A stretch of DNA of 32,313 nucleotides from Bacteroidales bacterium (GTDB lineage: Bacteria > Bacteroidota > Bacteroidia > Bacteroidales > VadinHA17): NCBI GenBank assembly GCA_003141895.1, contig PLNT01000043.1:84813-117125 (forward strand), given 5' to 3'. Of this stretch, positions 8,446 through 17,089 are shown piece by piece (the stretch's first letter is position 1; each line of letters begins with the position of its first letter). A program made the position numbers and the translations under genes. Under the pieces are notes generated by a model. It was not told where the DNA came from. It searched no databases and was given only the letters and a program-made list of their open reading frames with translations.

Positions 8446-8517
8446 TCCCGCAGATTAAGCGGATTGGCGCAGATCAAGGTTAATTTACATCTGCGATAAT
8501 CTGCGAGATCAGCGGGA
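8446..8517. repeat. Imperfect inverted repeat, 29-base arms
   Basis: Arms 8446-8474 and 8489-8517 are imperfect reverse complements, sharing TCCCGC, GAT, GATT and CGCAGAT blocks. They flank a 14-base AT-rich centre. The sequence belongs to the 'CGCAGAT' type of intergenic repeat. It lies in the 260-base gap before the nitronate monooxygenase gene; the rest of that gap shows nothing else but the promoter near 8617. Confidence 0.6.
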
Positions 8518-8616
8518 AATATGATGTTTAATAAATTCCCTCGCCCTTAAGCCATTAAACCGTTAAATAAAATATGTTAAATAATTCATTTTCGGTCTCT
8601 GGTATTCAGAATAGCT

Positions 8617-8624
8617 TACCTTTG
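8617..8624 (+). promoter_or_regulatory. Promoter -7 element for the nitronate monooxygenase gene
   Basis: TACCTTTG matches TAnnTTTG and lies 20 bases before the ATG at 8644. The upstream element is poor: TTCG ends 22 bases before it. Confidence 0.45.
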
Positions 8625-8643
8625 GAACTTTATTTTAAGGATA

Positions 8644-9711
8644 ATGAAGGGATTAAAAATTGGGAATCTTGCAATAAAAGTACCAATTATACAGGGCGGT
8701 ATGGGTGTTGGAATTTCTCTTTCAGGACTCGCTTCTGCAGTTGCAAATGAAGGTGGAGCGGGGGTTATCTCAAGTGCCGGACTCGGACTTTTGTACAAAG
8801 ATTTTTCATCTGACTTTCTTGAAGCCAGTATTTACGGGCTAAAGGAAGAGATACGCAAGGCACGCGAAAAGACTTTAGGGGTGATTGGTGTAAATGTGAT
8901 GGTCGCGATGACCAATTTCAGAGATATGATTAAAACGGCGATCTCCGAAAAGGTGGATCTGATAACAGCCGGCGCTGGTTTGCCACTTGATCTCCCGTCA
9001 TTTTTAATTAAGGATAGTAATACAAAACTGATTCCTATTGTTTCATCAGCAAGAGCAACCAGAATCATATGTGAGAAGTGGAAAGCTAATTATGATTATC
9101 TTCCTGATGCAGTCATAGTTGAAGGACCTAAAGCAGGAGGCCATCTTGGATTTAAGGAGGAACAGATTTTTGACAATAATTATTGTCTCGAAAAACTGGT
9201 TCCCGAAATCGTGGCTGAACTGAAAATATTTGAAGAAAAGTACAATAAAAAGATTCCTCTTATTGCAGCAGGCGGAATTTACACAGGAGAAGATATTCAC
9301 AATATACTGGCTCTTGGGGCTTCAGGAGTTCAGATGGGTACCCGGTTTGTAACGACTGATGAATGTGATGCCTCTGCTGCCTTTAAACAAACATATATTG
9401 ATGCTCTGAGCACCGATATTGAGATTATTAAAAGTCCGGTCGGGATGCCGGGAAGGGCAATCCTGAGTAACTTCATTACCAAAGTAAGAGAAGGCAAAAA
9501 GCAACCAAAAAAATGCCCTTTTAAGTGCATTAAAACCTGTGACATATCAAAAAGCCCTTATTGTATTATAATTGCGCTTATCAACGCGCTTAAAGGGAAT
9601 TTTGAAAACGGTTACGCTTTCGCAGGTGCCAATGCTTTCAGGGCAACAAAGATATCTTCGGTTAAAGAGATATTTCAATCCTTAATAAAGGAATATAAAG
9701 AGAGCAAATAG
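8644..9711 (+). CDS. Nitronate monooxygenase (2-nitropropane dioxygenase-like), FMN-dependent
   Basis: The 355-residue protein has the TIM-barrel pattern of FMN nitronate monooxygenases. PIIQGGMGVGISLSGLASAV is near the N terminus, and GPKAGGHLGF (about 160-169) holds the glycine-rich loop and a His of the active-site region. AAGGIYTGEDIHNILALGASGVQMGTRF (about 211-238) is the phosphate-binding region for FMN. A cysteine-containing C-terminal region (KCPFKCIKTCDISKSPYCI) is typical of one subgroup found in Bacteroidota and Firmicutes. The enzyme oxidises alkyl nitronates; relatives include FabK-type enoyl-ACP reductases, and a role in fatty-acid metabolism cannot be ruled out by eye. It appears to be a single-gene unit with its own promoter. 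Confidence 0.85.
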   Translation: MKGLKIGNLAIKVPIIQGGMGVGISLSGLASAVANEGGAGVISSAGLGLLYKDFSSDFLEASIYGLKEEIRKAREKTLGVIGVNVMVAMTNFRDMIKTAISEKVDLITAGAGLPLDLPSFLIKDSNTKLIPIVSSARATRIICEKWKANYDYLPDAVIVEGPKAGGHLGFKEEQIFDNNYCLEKLVPEIVAELKIFEEKYNKKIPLIAAGGIYTGEDIHNILALGASGVQMGTRFVTTDECDASAAFKQTYIDALSTDIEIIKSPVGMPGRAILSNFITKVREGKKQPKKCPFKCIKTCDISKSPYCIIIALINALKGNFENGYAFAGANAFRATKISSVKEIFQSLIKEYKESK

Positions 9712-9833
9712 AAAAATCACTTTATCGTTTATCGTTTGTCGTTTACCGATTGTCTTAGCTGGCGCGCATTTGTAATCCGTGCCATTGTCTGATTCAATTC
9801 GATTCCATTAAATCGTTAATATTTTATTTTCTA

Positions 9834-9856
9834 AGCCCGGATTACAAATCCGGGCT
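9834..9856. repeat. Perfect hairpin AGCCCGGATT/AATCCGGGCT
   Basis: Ten-base arms at 9834-9843 and 9847-9856 surround a 3-base loop. A related GCATTTGTAATCCGTGCC stretch upstream (about 9768-9785) can pair with it. No T-run follows, so this is better read as a dispersed intergenic repeat than a terminator. Confidence 0.6.
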
Positions 9857-9943
9857 AGCATAAGAATTGACCCTCCAAAATCACATTAAATCAGGAATTC
9901 CGTTCTTCGCTTCACTTCAATCGTCAGTAATACATAGTACATT

Positions 9944-9976
9944 TCTGTTCTCTTTCCCTTTTTTTATTTATTTTTG
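9944..9976 (+). promoter_or_regulatory. Possible promoter of sufBCDSE
   Basis: TATTTTTG (9969-9976) matches TAnnTTTG, with TCTG (9944-9947) 21 bases upstream. A start near 9983 would give a leader of about 170 bases that includes the 75-base repeat at 10044-10118. Confidence 0.45.
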
Positions 9977-10043
9977 TGTGCTTATTTAGATTAAATATAA
10001 TTAACGGAATGATTATTGCACTTGATTATCTGTTTAGAATAGA

Positions 10044-10118
10044 ACCCCCTTTCATTTTCCCCCAAGGGGGAAAGGGAAAACCACTCCTTCCCCTGTGGGG
10101 GAAGGCTGGGAAGGGGGT
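10044..10118 (-). repeat. Dispersed 75-base palindromic element, copy 1 (inverted)
   Basis: The element begins ACCCCCTTTC and ends GGGAAGGGGGT, with two internal hairpins: TTTCCCCC/GGGGGAAA type and CCTTCCCC/GGGGAAGG type. Its reverse complement aligns closely with the copy at 17524-17599. It lies in the presumed leader of sufB. Confidence 0.8.
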
Positions 10119-10152
10119 CTGAGGAACTAAGAAATGATTATTAATAAAAAAA

Positions 10153-11601
10153 ATGGAAAAAGATCAGGATAAAATAATTAGTGATGTAACAACGACAGAG
10201 TACAAATATGGTTTCTATTCTGATATTGAGATGGATAGAATTCCCAAAGGTCTTAGTGAGGAAGTAGTACGACTGATTTCTGCCAAGAAAAATGAACCTG
10301 AATGGCTTCTGGAATTCAGGTTAAAATCGTATCATCACTGGCTGACAATGAAGATGCCAACATGGCCGAATCTGAAAATAGCCCCGATAAATTATCAGGA
10401 CATTATTTTTTATGCTGCTCCTAAAGAGAGAAAAAATACTGGCAACATTGATGACATAGATCCTGAGCTTAAAAAAACATTCGATAAACTGGGTATTCCA
10501 TTGCAGGAACAGAAACATCTTGCAGGGGTGGCAGTCGATGCTGTGATTGACAGTGTTTCAATAAAAACAACATTCAAAGAAACCCTCGCTGAAATGGGCA
10601 TAATCTTTTGTTCTTTCAGCGACGCTGTTAAAGAATATCCCGATCTGGTTAAAAGATATATGGGTTCGGTGGTTCCCTACACAGATAATTTTTTTGCCAC
10701 TCTGAATTCTGCCGTTTTTAGCGACGGTTCATTCTGTTATATTCCAAAAGGGGTCAGGTGTCCGATGGAACTCTCAACATATTTCAGAATAAATTCTGCA
10801 AATACCGGACAATTTGAACGGACACTGCTGATAGCTGATGAGGAAGCTTACGTCAGTTATCTTGAAGGCTGTACCGCACCTTCAAGAGATGAGAACCAGC
10901 TTCATGCTGCTATCGTGGAAATAGTGGCAGAAAAAAATGCCGAGGTTAAATATTCAACTGTTCAGAACTGGTATCCCGGTGACAAAGATGGCAAAGGTGG
11001 AGTCTATAATTTCGTGACCAAAAGAGGAATGTGCAAAGGTGAAAACTCAAAGATATCCTGGACGCAGATTGAAACCGGATCCGCTATAACATGGAAGTAT
11101 CCTTCCTGTATTCTCCGGGGTGATAATTCCACAGGTGAATTTTATTCGGTAGCTGTCACAAACAACCATCAGCAGGCCGACACCGGAACAAAAATGATAC
11201 ATATCGGAAAAAACACAAAAAGTACTATAGTTTCAAAAGGAATTTCTGCCGGAAGAGGACAAAACAGCTATCGTGGTCTTGTTAAGGTTCTGAAAAATGC
11301 GACGAACGCCAGGAATTATTCACAATGTGATTCATTACTGCTTGGTGACAAATGCGGAGCGCATACTTTTCCATATCTCGAGGTTGACAACTCGACTGCC
11401 ATTGTTGAACACGAGGCAACTACTTCAAAAATAGGGGAGGATCAGATTTTTTACTGCAACCAGAGAGGTATATCAACCGAAGATGCGATAGGTCTTATCG
11501 TTAATGGTTATGCACGGGAAGTAATTAATAAGCTGCCTATGGAATTTGCTGTTGAAGCACAGAAGTTGCTCCAGATAAGCCTCGAAGGCAGTGTAGGTTA
11601 G
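10153..11601 (+). CDS. sufB: Fe-S cluster scaffold protein SufB
   Basis: SufB is the scaffold subunit of the SufBCD complex, on which iron-sulfur clusters are built. The 482-residue protein has the SufB beta-helix region with [21 protein letters not shown] (about 194-214) and the conserved [20 protein letters not shown] (389-406). Cys392 corresponds to the key cysteine of E. coli SufB (Cys405), and [13 protein letters not shown] (419-430) follows. It is the first gene of the operon and sufC follows after 28 bases. The ATG at 10153 is clear, with no Shine-Dalgarno sequence, as usual in this phylum. Confidence 0.97.
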   Translation: MEKDQDKIISDVTTTEYKYGFYSDIEMDRIPKGLSEEVVRLISAKKNEPEWLLEFRLKSYHHWLTMKMPTWPNLKIAPINYQDIIFYAAPKERKNTGNIDDIDPELKKTFDKLGIPLQEQKHLAGVAVDAVIDSVSIKTTFKETLAEMGIIFCSFSDAVKEYPDLVKRYMGSVVPYTDNFFATLNSAVFSDGSFCYIPKGVRCPMELSTYFRINSANTGQFERTLLIADEEAYVSYLEGCTAPSRDENQLHAAIVEIVAEKNAEVKYSTVQNWYPGDKDGKGGVYNFVTKRGMCKGENSKISWTQIETGSAITWKYPSCILRGDNSTGEFYSVAVTNNHQQADTGTKMIHIGKNTKSTIVSKGISAGRGQNSYRGLVKVLKNATNARNYSQCDSLLLGDKCGAHTFPYLEVDNSTAIVEHEATTSKIGEDQIFYCNQRGISTEDAIGLIVNGYAREVINKLPMEFAVEAQKLLQISLEGSVG

Positions 11602-11629
11602 AGTATCAATTTTTTCAAATATTTATATC

Positions 11630-12391
11630 ATGTTGGTTATTAATAATTTAAAAGCATCTATTGACGGTAAGAATATTCTGAAAGGAATCAGTCTCGAAAT
11701 TAAACCAGGTGAGATTCATGCAATAATGGGTCCGAATGGTTCCGGGAAAAGCACACTTGCTGCAGTTTTGGCTGGCAGGGAGTTTGTTAAGGTGACCGAA
11801 GGTACTGTTACATACTTTGGAAAAAACCTTCTCGAAATGGCACCTGAGGACAGGGCTAAAGAGGGCATTTTCCTCGGGTTCCAGTATCCCATTGAAATTC
11901 CGGGAGTAAGTATGGTTAATTTTATGAAAACCGCAGTCAACGAACACAGGAAATTTAAAGGTCTTGAGCCACTCACAGCTTCTGATTTTCTTAAGATGAT
12001 GCGCGATAAAAAAGAGCTTGTGGAAATCGATTCAAAACTGGCAAACAGATCAGTTAATGAAGGATTTTCAGGTGGTGAAAAGAAGAAAAATGAAATCTTT
12101 CAGATGGCTATGCTTGAGCCAAAACTTGCTATTCTGGACGAGACTGATTCTGGCCTAGATATAGATGCGTTACGTATTGTTGCAAATGGCGTGAACAAAC
12201 TCAAACGTCCTGATAATTCATTTATCGTAATTACTCATTATCAGAGACTTCTGGATTATATTGTTCCTGATATTGTTCATGTCCTATATGATGGCAGGAT
12301 CGTAAAAACTGCCGGGAAAGAGCTTGCATTTGAGCTCGAAGAAAAAGGGTACGACTGGATTAAAAAAGAGATTGAAAATACTGTATCATGA
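11630..12391 (+). CDS. sufC: SufBCD complex ATPase SufC
   Basis: SufC is the ATP-binding-cassette-type ATPase of the cytosolic SufBCD Fe-S assembly machine. Its 253 residues include the Walker A loop GPNGSGKST (34-42), the Q-loop in FLGFQYPIEIPG, the signature SGGEKKKNE (about 147-155), and Walker B with PKLAILDETDSGLD. The SufC-specific YDWIKKEI ending is also present. The stop overlaps the sufD start by 4 bases (ATGA at 12388-12391), indicating translational coupling. No membrane domain is present, consistent with an assembly rather than a transport role. Confidence 0.97.
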   Translation: MLVINNLKASIDGKNILKGISLEIKPGEIHAIMGPNGSGKSTLAAVLAGREFVKVTEGTVTYFGKNLLEMAPEDRAKEGIFLGFQYPIEIPGVSMVNFMKTAVNEHRKFKGLEPLTASDFLKMMRDKKELVEIDSKLANRSVNEGFSGGEKKKNEIFQMAMLEPKLAILDETDSGLDIDALRIVANGVNKLKRPDNSFIVITHYQRLLDYIVPDIVHVLYDGRIVKTAGKELAFELEEKGYDWIKKEIENTVS

Positions 12392-13746
12392 ATGAAAAAC
12401 CTGTTATGACCGAAAAATATCTCGGACTCTATAAAGATAATATAGATAAGATTTCCGGCAGGTCTTCCCCTTTTATAAATACTTTCAGAGCCGACGCCTT
12501 TGATAAATTCAGTAAGCTGGGAATCCCGTCAAAGAAGAATGAGGGGTATAAGTATACGAATCTCAGTACATTCTTTGATCATGATTACGAAAGTTACTTT
12601 ATGCCCGTTCAAGCCGATTTTTTGAAAGCCGAAAAGTTCAGGTGCGAAGTAACTGATCTCGATGCTCATGGAATTGTCTTATTAAACGGTTTTTACCCAA
12701 CCCTGAAAGAGAAGCTCGTTCAGCTTCCCAGTGGTATCTGGATTGGTAGTCTGAACGAGGCAGCTATTCGTTTTCCTGAAATTTTCGAAAAACATTTCGG
12801 CAAATATGCAAAAAGCGAAACTGACGGTCTGATACATCTTAATACCGCAATGGCCTCCGATGGCGTCTTCGTTTATGTACCTGAAGGTGTCACTCTTACA
12901 AGACCAGTTCAGGTAGTAAATCTGGTGCAATCGGATTACGATATGTTCAATCAGCACAGGAATCTTATAATTGCTGAGAAAAATTCAAATTTCTCGATCA
13001 TAATCTGCGATCATACTCTGTCTCCTCAGAAATTTCTGACAAATGCCGTTACCGAAGTATTTGTCGGTGAGAATGCCCATTTCGATATCATCAGGGTACA
13101 GAATGAACATAATAATGCCTGTAAAATAACAAATACATTTATTCACCAGGAAAGAAATAGCGTAACATCATCAAATAATATAACGCTTCATGGTGGCCTT
13201 ATCCGGAACAGTACATATCATATTCTGGCAGGTGAAGGAGCCGAAAGTTATTCTTACGGATTATTTCTTGCGGATAAATGGCAGCATGTTGATAATTTTG
13301 TAAACGTTGACCATGTTGTCCCTAACTGTACAAGCAATCAGTTGTTTAAAGGTGTTCTTGATGATATGTCAACCGGTGCATTTAACGGACGGATTCTTGT
13401 TCGTCCGGGTGCTCAGGGTACCCTTGCATACCAGAAAAATAATAATATCATTCTGACAGATGATGCAAAAATGGATACCAAACCTCAGCTCGAAATTTTT
13501 GCCGATGATGTTAAATGCAGCCATGGTGCAACAATCGGACAAATTGATGAGGATGCACTCTTTTATATTCAGAGTCGGGGAATTAATAAACGTGAAGCCC
13601 GTCTTATGCTTATGTTCGGATTTGCCCATGAAGTAATCCAGAATATTAAAATTGAACCTCTCCGTGATAGGATGGATAATCTTGTCATGCAACGGCTGAA
13701 AGGGGAACTTTCACGATGCGCCAGTTGTATGGTTAAGTGCGGGTAA
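12388..13746 (+). CDS. sufD: Fe-S cluster assembly protein SufD
   Basis: SufD pairs with SufB in the SufBC2D complex and is needed for iron acquisition in cluster building. The 452-residue length is typical. An N-terminal helical part containing LGIPSKKNEGYKYTNLSTFF (about 44-63) leads into the beta-helix core, and the C-terminal region shows the family pattern CSHGATIGQIDEDALFYIQS followed by RGINKREARLMLMFGFAHEVI. It overlaps sufC by 4 bases and is followed by sufS after 12 bases. It ends in CASCMVKCG, a cysteine-rich tail that I cannot assign a role. Confidence 0.95.
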   Translation: MNEKPVMTEKYLGLYKDNIDKISGRSSPFINTFRADAFDKFSKLGIPSKKNEGYKYTNLSTFFDHDYESYFMPVQADFLKAEKFRCEVTDLDAHGIVLLNGFYPTLKEKLVQLPSGIWIGSLNEAAIRFPEIFEKHFGKYAKSETDGLIHLNTAMASDGVFVYVPEGVTLTRPVQVVNLVQSDYDMFNQHRNLIIAEKNSNFSIIICDHTLSPQKFLTNAVTEVFVGENAHFDIIRVQNEHNNACKITNTFIHQERNSVTSSNNITLHGGLIRNSTYHILAGEGAESYSYGLFLADKWQHVDNFVNVDHVVPNCTSNQLFKGVLDDMSTGAFNGRILVRPGAQGTLAYQKNNNIILTDDAKMDTKPQLEIFADDVKCSHGATIGQIDEDALFYIQSRGINKREARLMLMFGFAHEVIQNIKIEPLRDRMDNLVMQRLKGELSRCASCMVKCG

Positions 13747-13758
13747 CTTTACTACTTT

Positions 13759-14976
13759 ATGAAAGATATTGCAGACATAAGAGCAGATTTCCCGATTCTC
13801 AAAAGGGAAGTTTATAATAAGCCACTTGTATATTTCGATAATGGTGCCACCACTCAGAAACCTCAATGTGTACTTGATGCAGTAGACGAGGTATATAAAT
13901 CTTACAATGGCAATATACACAGGGGAGTACACTTTCTTAGTGATATGTCATCTGAAGCCTACGAACAATCGAGGGAAAAAGTCAGGTCATTCATAAATGC
14001 ATCAAAAAGTCAGGAAATTGTATTCACTTCCGGTACTACAGGTTCAATAAATGGTATTGCTTTTTCATTTGGAGAAAGTTATATTAATAAAGGAGATGAG
14101 ATAATTCTCAGCCGCCTTGAACATCATGCTAATATTGTTCCCTGGCAGATGATGTGTGAAAGAAAGGGAGCCGTATTAAGGGTAATTCCTATAAATGATA
14201 AAGGCGAAATAATACTGGAAGAATATTATAAATTACTCTCGTCCAAAACAAAACTCGTATCTGTAACCCAGGCCTCAAACGCGTTAGGGACTATTCTTCC
14301 ATTAAGGGAGATTATCGCTGCAGCACATTCTGCGAACGTTCCTGTTCTGGTCGACGGTGCACAGGGGATCCAGCATGGGATTGTGGATGTTAATGCGATG
14401 GATGTTGATTTTTATGTTTTTTCAGGACATAAAATTTATGGTCCTAATGGGATAGGGGTTTTATACGGCAAGGAGAAATGGCTTGCCGAACTCGGACCTT
14501 TTCAGGGAGGAGGGGATATGGTAGATAAAGTAACTTTTGAAAAAACAACATATAATGAGCTCCCTTTTAAATTTGAAGCAGGGACAATGAACTATCCTGC
14601 CGCAATTGGTCTGGCAAAAGCTCTGGATTATGTTTCAGACATTGGCCGGGAGGATATTGCTTCGAGGGAAAAAGAGCTTCTTTCTTATGCAACAGACAGA
14701 CTGGCAGATATAAAAGACTTGAGAATATTCGGGACATCGGACCATAAAATTTCGACGATTTCTTTTCATTTAAAAAATATTCACCAGTATGATACAGGTA
14801 TGATTCTTGATAAAATGGGTATTGCTGTCAGAACAGGTACTCATTGCGCCCAACCTGTGATGGATCGTTATGGGATAGATGGAACAGTAAGAGCTTCACT
14901 TTGTTTCTATAATACAAAAGAAGAGATTGATTTTCTCGTTAAAGGAATTGAAAAAGTGAAATCGATGTTTGCCTAA
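13759..14976 (+). CDS. sufS: Cysteine desulfurase SufS
   Basis: SufS is a PLP enzyme that takes sulfur from cysteine, leaving alanine, and passes it on as a persulfide through SufE. The 405-residue protein has the PLP lysine Lys225 in FSGHKIYGPNGIGVLYG and the persulfide-forming Cys363 in RTGTHCAQPVMDRYG. The RTGxHCA form marks a group II (SufS/CsdA) desulfurase. Other family marks are YFDNGATTQKP and SRLEHHANIVPW. It lies 12 bases after sufD and 9 bases before sufE. Confidence 0.97.
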   Translation: MKDIADIRADFPILKREVYNKPLVYFDNGATTQKPQCVLDAVDEVYKSYNGNIHRGVHFLSDMSSEAYEQSREKVRSFINASKSQEIVFTSGTTGSINGIAFSFGESYINKGDEIILSRLEHHANIVPWQMMCERKGAVLRVIPINDKGEIILEEYYKLLSSKTKLVSVTQASNALGTILPLREIIAAAHSANVPVLVDGAQGIQHGIVDVNAMDVDFYVFSGHKIYGPNGIGVLYGKEKWLAELGPFQGGGDMVDKVTFEKTTYNELPFKFEAGTMNYPAAIGLAKALDYVSDIGREDIASREKELLSYATDRLADIKDLRIFGTSDHKISTISFHLKNIHQYDTGMILDKMGIAVRTGTHCAQPVMDRYGIDGTVRASLCFYNTKEEIDFLVKGIEKVKSMFA

Positions 14977-14985
14977 AATATTAAT

Positions 14986-15408
14986 ATGACAATTAAAGAA
15001 GTACAGGATAGTATCGTTGATGAGTTTTCTCTGTTCGATGACTGGATGGACAAATATAACCTTCTCATTGACCTGGGGAAAGAATTACCTGTTATTGATC
15101 CCAGGTATAAAGTAAAGGATTTTCTTATAGAGGGTTGCCAGTCAAAAGTCTGGCTCCATCCCGAATTTGATGGCAACTTGATTACTTTCACTGCCGATAG
15201 TGATGCAATAATAACAAGAGGAATAGTAGCTCTTCTGATAAAAGTTTTGTCAAAAAGATCGCCGGATGAAATAATTACTTCCGATCTTTACTTTATTGAC
15301 AAAATAGGACTGAGGCAAAATCTCTCTCCTACGCGTTCCAATGGATTACTTTCTATGGTACGCCAGATGAAGCTGTACGCGATGGCATTCAATGCAAAAA
15401 TTAAATAA
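14986..15408 (+). CDS. sufE: Sulfur acceptor protein SufE
   Basis: SufE receives persulfide sulfur from SufS and delivers it to SufB. The 140-residue protein has the active cysteine Cys51 in IEGCQSKVWL, the same numbering as in E. coli. The family N terminus (IVDEFSLFDDWMDKYNLLIDLG) and LPVIDPRYK precede it. It is the last gene of the tight sufBCDSE run; sufT begins 183 bases later, beyond a dispersed repeat, so sufT may be expressed separately. Confidence 0.96.
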   Translation: MTIKEVQDSIVDEFSLFDDWMDKYNLLIDLGKELPVIDPRYKVKDFLIEGCQSKVWLHPEFDGNLITFTADSDAIITRGIVALLIKVLSKRSPDEIITSDLYFIDKIGLRQNLSPTRSNGLLSMVRQMKLYAMAFNAKIK

Positions 15409-15456
15409 CAGATATAATTTACATGAATTTATTTCTGCACTCGATCTGAATTTTTG

Positions 15457-15533
15457 ACCCCCATCCTGCCTTCCCCCAAGGGGGAAGGTGAAGAAAAAAT
15501 CATTTCCCCCTTGGGGGAAACAGGAAAGGGGGT
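15457..15533 (+). repeat. Dispersed 77-base palindromic element, copy 2
   Basis: The element runs from ACCCCCATCC to AAAGGGGGT with internal hairpins CCTTCCCCC/GGGGGAAGG and TTTCCCCC/GGGGGAAA. Bases 15503-15533 are identical, over 31 bases, to 17569-17599. A 9-base inverted pair (ATGAATTTA at 15423-15431 and TAAATTCAT at 15539-15547) flanks it. Confidence 0.82.
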
Positions 15534-15591
15534 AAAAGTAAATTCATAAAATAAAAGGAAACGCCCAAAAGAATTTAGTTAAATTTATAAT

Positions 15592-15912
15592 ATGGATCCG
15601 TCTGAACAATTGGAGATTGAAACCAGAATAGGCGAAGTACTCAGGAGTATTTATGATCCGGAAATTCCGGTGAATATTTACGACCTGGGATTAATATATG
15701 AGATAAATATTGATGAAGAACATGTAGCACATATTACTATGACATTGACGGCACCCAATTGCCCGATGGCTGAGGAACTTCTTGAGGAGATAAAATATAA
15801 GGTTGCTGGTACCAAAGGCGTAAAAGATTGTGATCTTAAACTAACTTTCAATCCGCCATGGGACAAGAGCATGCTTAGTGATGAGGCAAAACTCGAACTC
15901 GGATTTCTCTAA
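15592..15912 (+). CDS. sufT: SUF-associated MIP18/DUF59 protein SufT
   Basis: The 106-residue protein is almost entirely a DUF59 (MIP18) domain, with YDPEIPVNIYDLGLIYEI (about 21-38) and MTLTAPNCPMAEELL (about 50-64), where the conserved cysteine sits. SufT proteins help mature Fe-S proteins, probably in cluster transfer. Its position just after sufBCDSE supports the name. queG, which needs two 4Fe-4S clusters, begins 11 bases later, so the two appear cotranscribed. Possible promoter: TAAATTTA just ahead of the start, a poor match. Confidence 0.9.
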   Translation: MDPSEQLEIETRIGEVLRSIYDPEIPVNIYDLGLIYEINIDEEHVAHITMTLTAPNCPMAEELLEEIKYKVAGTKGVKDCDLKLTFNPPWDKSMLSDEAKLELGFL

Positions 15913-15923
15913 ATTTTCCTGAT

Positions 15924-16868
15924 ATGGAGACTTCAGCTGAAACAAACATTTCCCGACTTATTAAAAAGTATGCTGCAGAAGTTGGATTTGATCTCTGTGG
16001 TATTGCTCCTGCAAGATCGCTCGACGAGCACAGGGAGATCTTAAAAAAATGGGCCATTTCAGGAATGAATGCAGATATGGCGTACCTCGGTCAGAATATC
16101 ACTAAAAGAATTGATCCCCGTATACTTATACCAGGGGCAAAATCTATTATTGTAACCGGATTGAGTTATTATACAGAAAAAAAACAGGGAGGAAATGGTG
16201 TCCCTGTTATCTCCAGGTACGCCTATGGTATTAATTATCATTCCGTTTTAAAAGCAAGACTTAATAAAATTCTTGCCTATATCAGGACCATTAATTCCGA
16301 TGTTATCGGAAAGGCATTTGTAGATAGTGCTCCAATTCTTGAGAAGGCATGGGGTAAGGAGGCAGGGTTAGGATGGCCGGGGAAACATTCTGTATTAATA
16401 AACAAGGAAATAGGCTCATTTTTTTTCCTTGGAATATTAATTGTGAATATTGACCTTGATTATGATAAGCCAGCTGAAAAGGACAATTGTGGTTCATGCA
16501 GGTTGTGTATTGACGCATGTCCGACCGGTGCAATTAATGATGACAGAACAATAAATTGTACAAAATGTATTGCTTATCAAACTCTTGAAGCAAAAACCCA
16601 GATTCCTGATGAAGTTGTAGTGAAGCTGGAAGGAAGAGCATTTGGATGTGATAGATGCCAGGAAGCTTGTCCCTGGAATAACAATTCAAAACCTAATGAA
16701 ACACCTGAATTTGAATTACCTGTTGAAGTAGAACATATGACTGCCGGGGATTGGAAAAATCTCACAAGGAAAGACTATAAAAGACTTTTTAAAGATTCAG
16801 CAATAGGAAGAAGATCTTATTGTCGTTTTATGGATAATATTGAAGCTGCATTGCAGATCATTGAGTAA
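15924..16868 (+). CDS. queG: Epoxyqueuosine reductase QueG
   Basis: QueG performs the last step of queuosine tRNA modification, reducing epoxyqueuosine to queuosine with cobalamin and two 4Fe-4S clusters. The 314-residue protein has the likely catalytic Asp134 in FVDSAPILEKAWG. Ferredoxin-like motifs are CGSCRLCIDACPTGAI (189-204) and, further on, CTKCIAYQTLE and GCDRCQEACPWN (about 241-252). It lacks the extra HEAT-repeat tail seen in some relatives. It follows sufT by 11 bases. Cobalamin dependence is known for the family, not seen directly here. Confidence 0.95.
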   Translation: METSAETNISRLIKKYAAEVGFDLCGIAPARSLDEHREILKKWAISGMNADMAYLGQNITKRIDPRILIPGAKSIIVTGLSYYTEKKQGGNGVPVISRYAYGINYHSVLKARLNKILAYIRTINSDVIGKAFVDSAPILEKAWGKEAGLGWPGKHSVLINKEIGSFFFLGILIVNIDLDYDKPAEKDNCGSCRLCIDACPTGAINDDRTINCTKCIAYQTLEAKTQIPDEVVVKLEGRAFGCDRCQEACPWNNNSKPNETPEFELPVEVEHMTAGDWKNLTRKDYKRLFKDSAIGRRSYCRFMDNIEAALQIIE

Positions 16869-16882
16869 TTTCAGAAAAGACG

Positions 16883-17027
16883 GGAGATCCCTCACTTCGT
16901 TCGGGATGACTGGTTATTTTTGTTGGGGGGAACAGGGTGGAGAAGGCGATTTGCTCGGCAAATCGCCTTCTCCACCCACCTACACCCTAAAACCGCATGT
17001 CAATCCCGAACGAAGTGAGGGATCTCC
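16883..17027. repeat. Nested large inverted repeat
   Basis: Outer arms 16883-16910 (28 bases) and 16999-17027 (29 bases) are reverse complements apart from one inserted base. Inside is a perfect hairpin with 20-base arms (16935-16954 and 16958-16977) and a TCG loop. The inner arms begin GGGTGGAGAAGG; the outer arms begin GGAGATCCC. It sits between the ends of queG and yjbQ and could fold as RNA or extrude as a cruciform. Confidence 0.85.
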
Positions 17028-17089
17028 AAGGAGTTTTACCAAAATTTATCATATATTAAGTCACTTCAGGGCTTTTAGGGGGACGCCCT

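Larger units (their letters stand above)
9712..10152. other. 441-base gap before the suf operon
   Basis: This gap holds several separate items. At about 9722-9754 there is a degenerate tandem run based on TTTATCG/TTTGTCG. A GGATTACAAAT-type inverted repeat lies at about 9770-9856 with its perfect hairpin at 9834-9856. There is a promoter-like sequence near 9944-9976 and a full 75-base dispersed repeat at 10044-10118. No convincing gene was found: a 37-codon frame from ATG 10010 runs straight through the repeat and is probably meaningless. Confidence 0.7.

Noticed and set aside
9834-9856. Hairpin read as a terminator of the nitronate monooxygenase gene
   Set aside because: It lies 120 bases past the stop with no T-run, and related sequence nearby marks it as a repeat.
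10010-10123. 37-codon frame before sufB
   Set aside because: Two thirds of it is the dispersed 75-base repeat, so the peptide would be repeat-derived.
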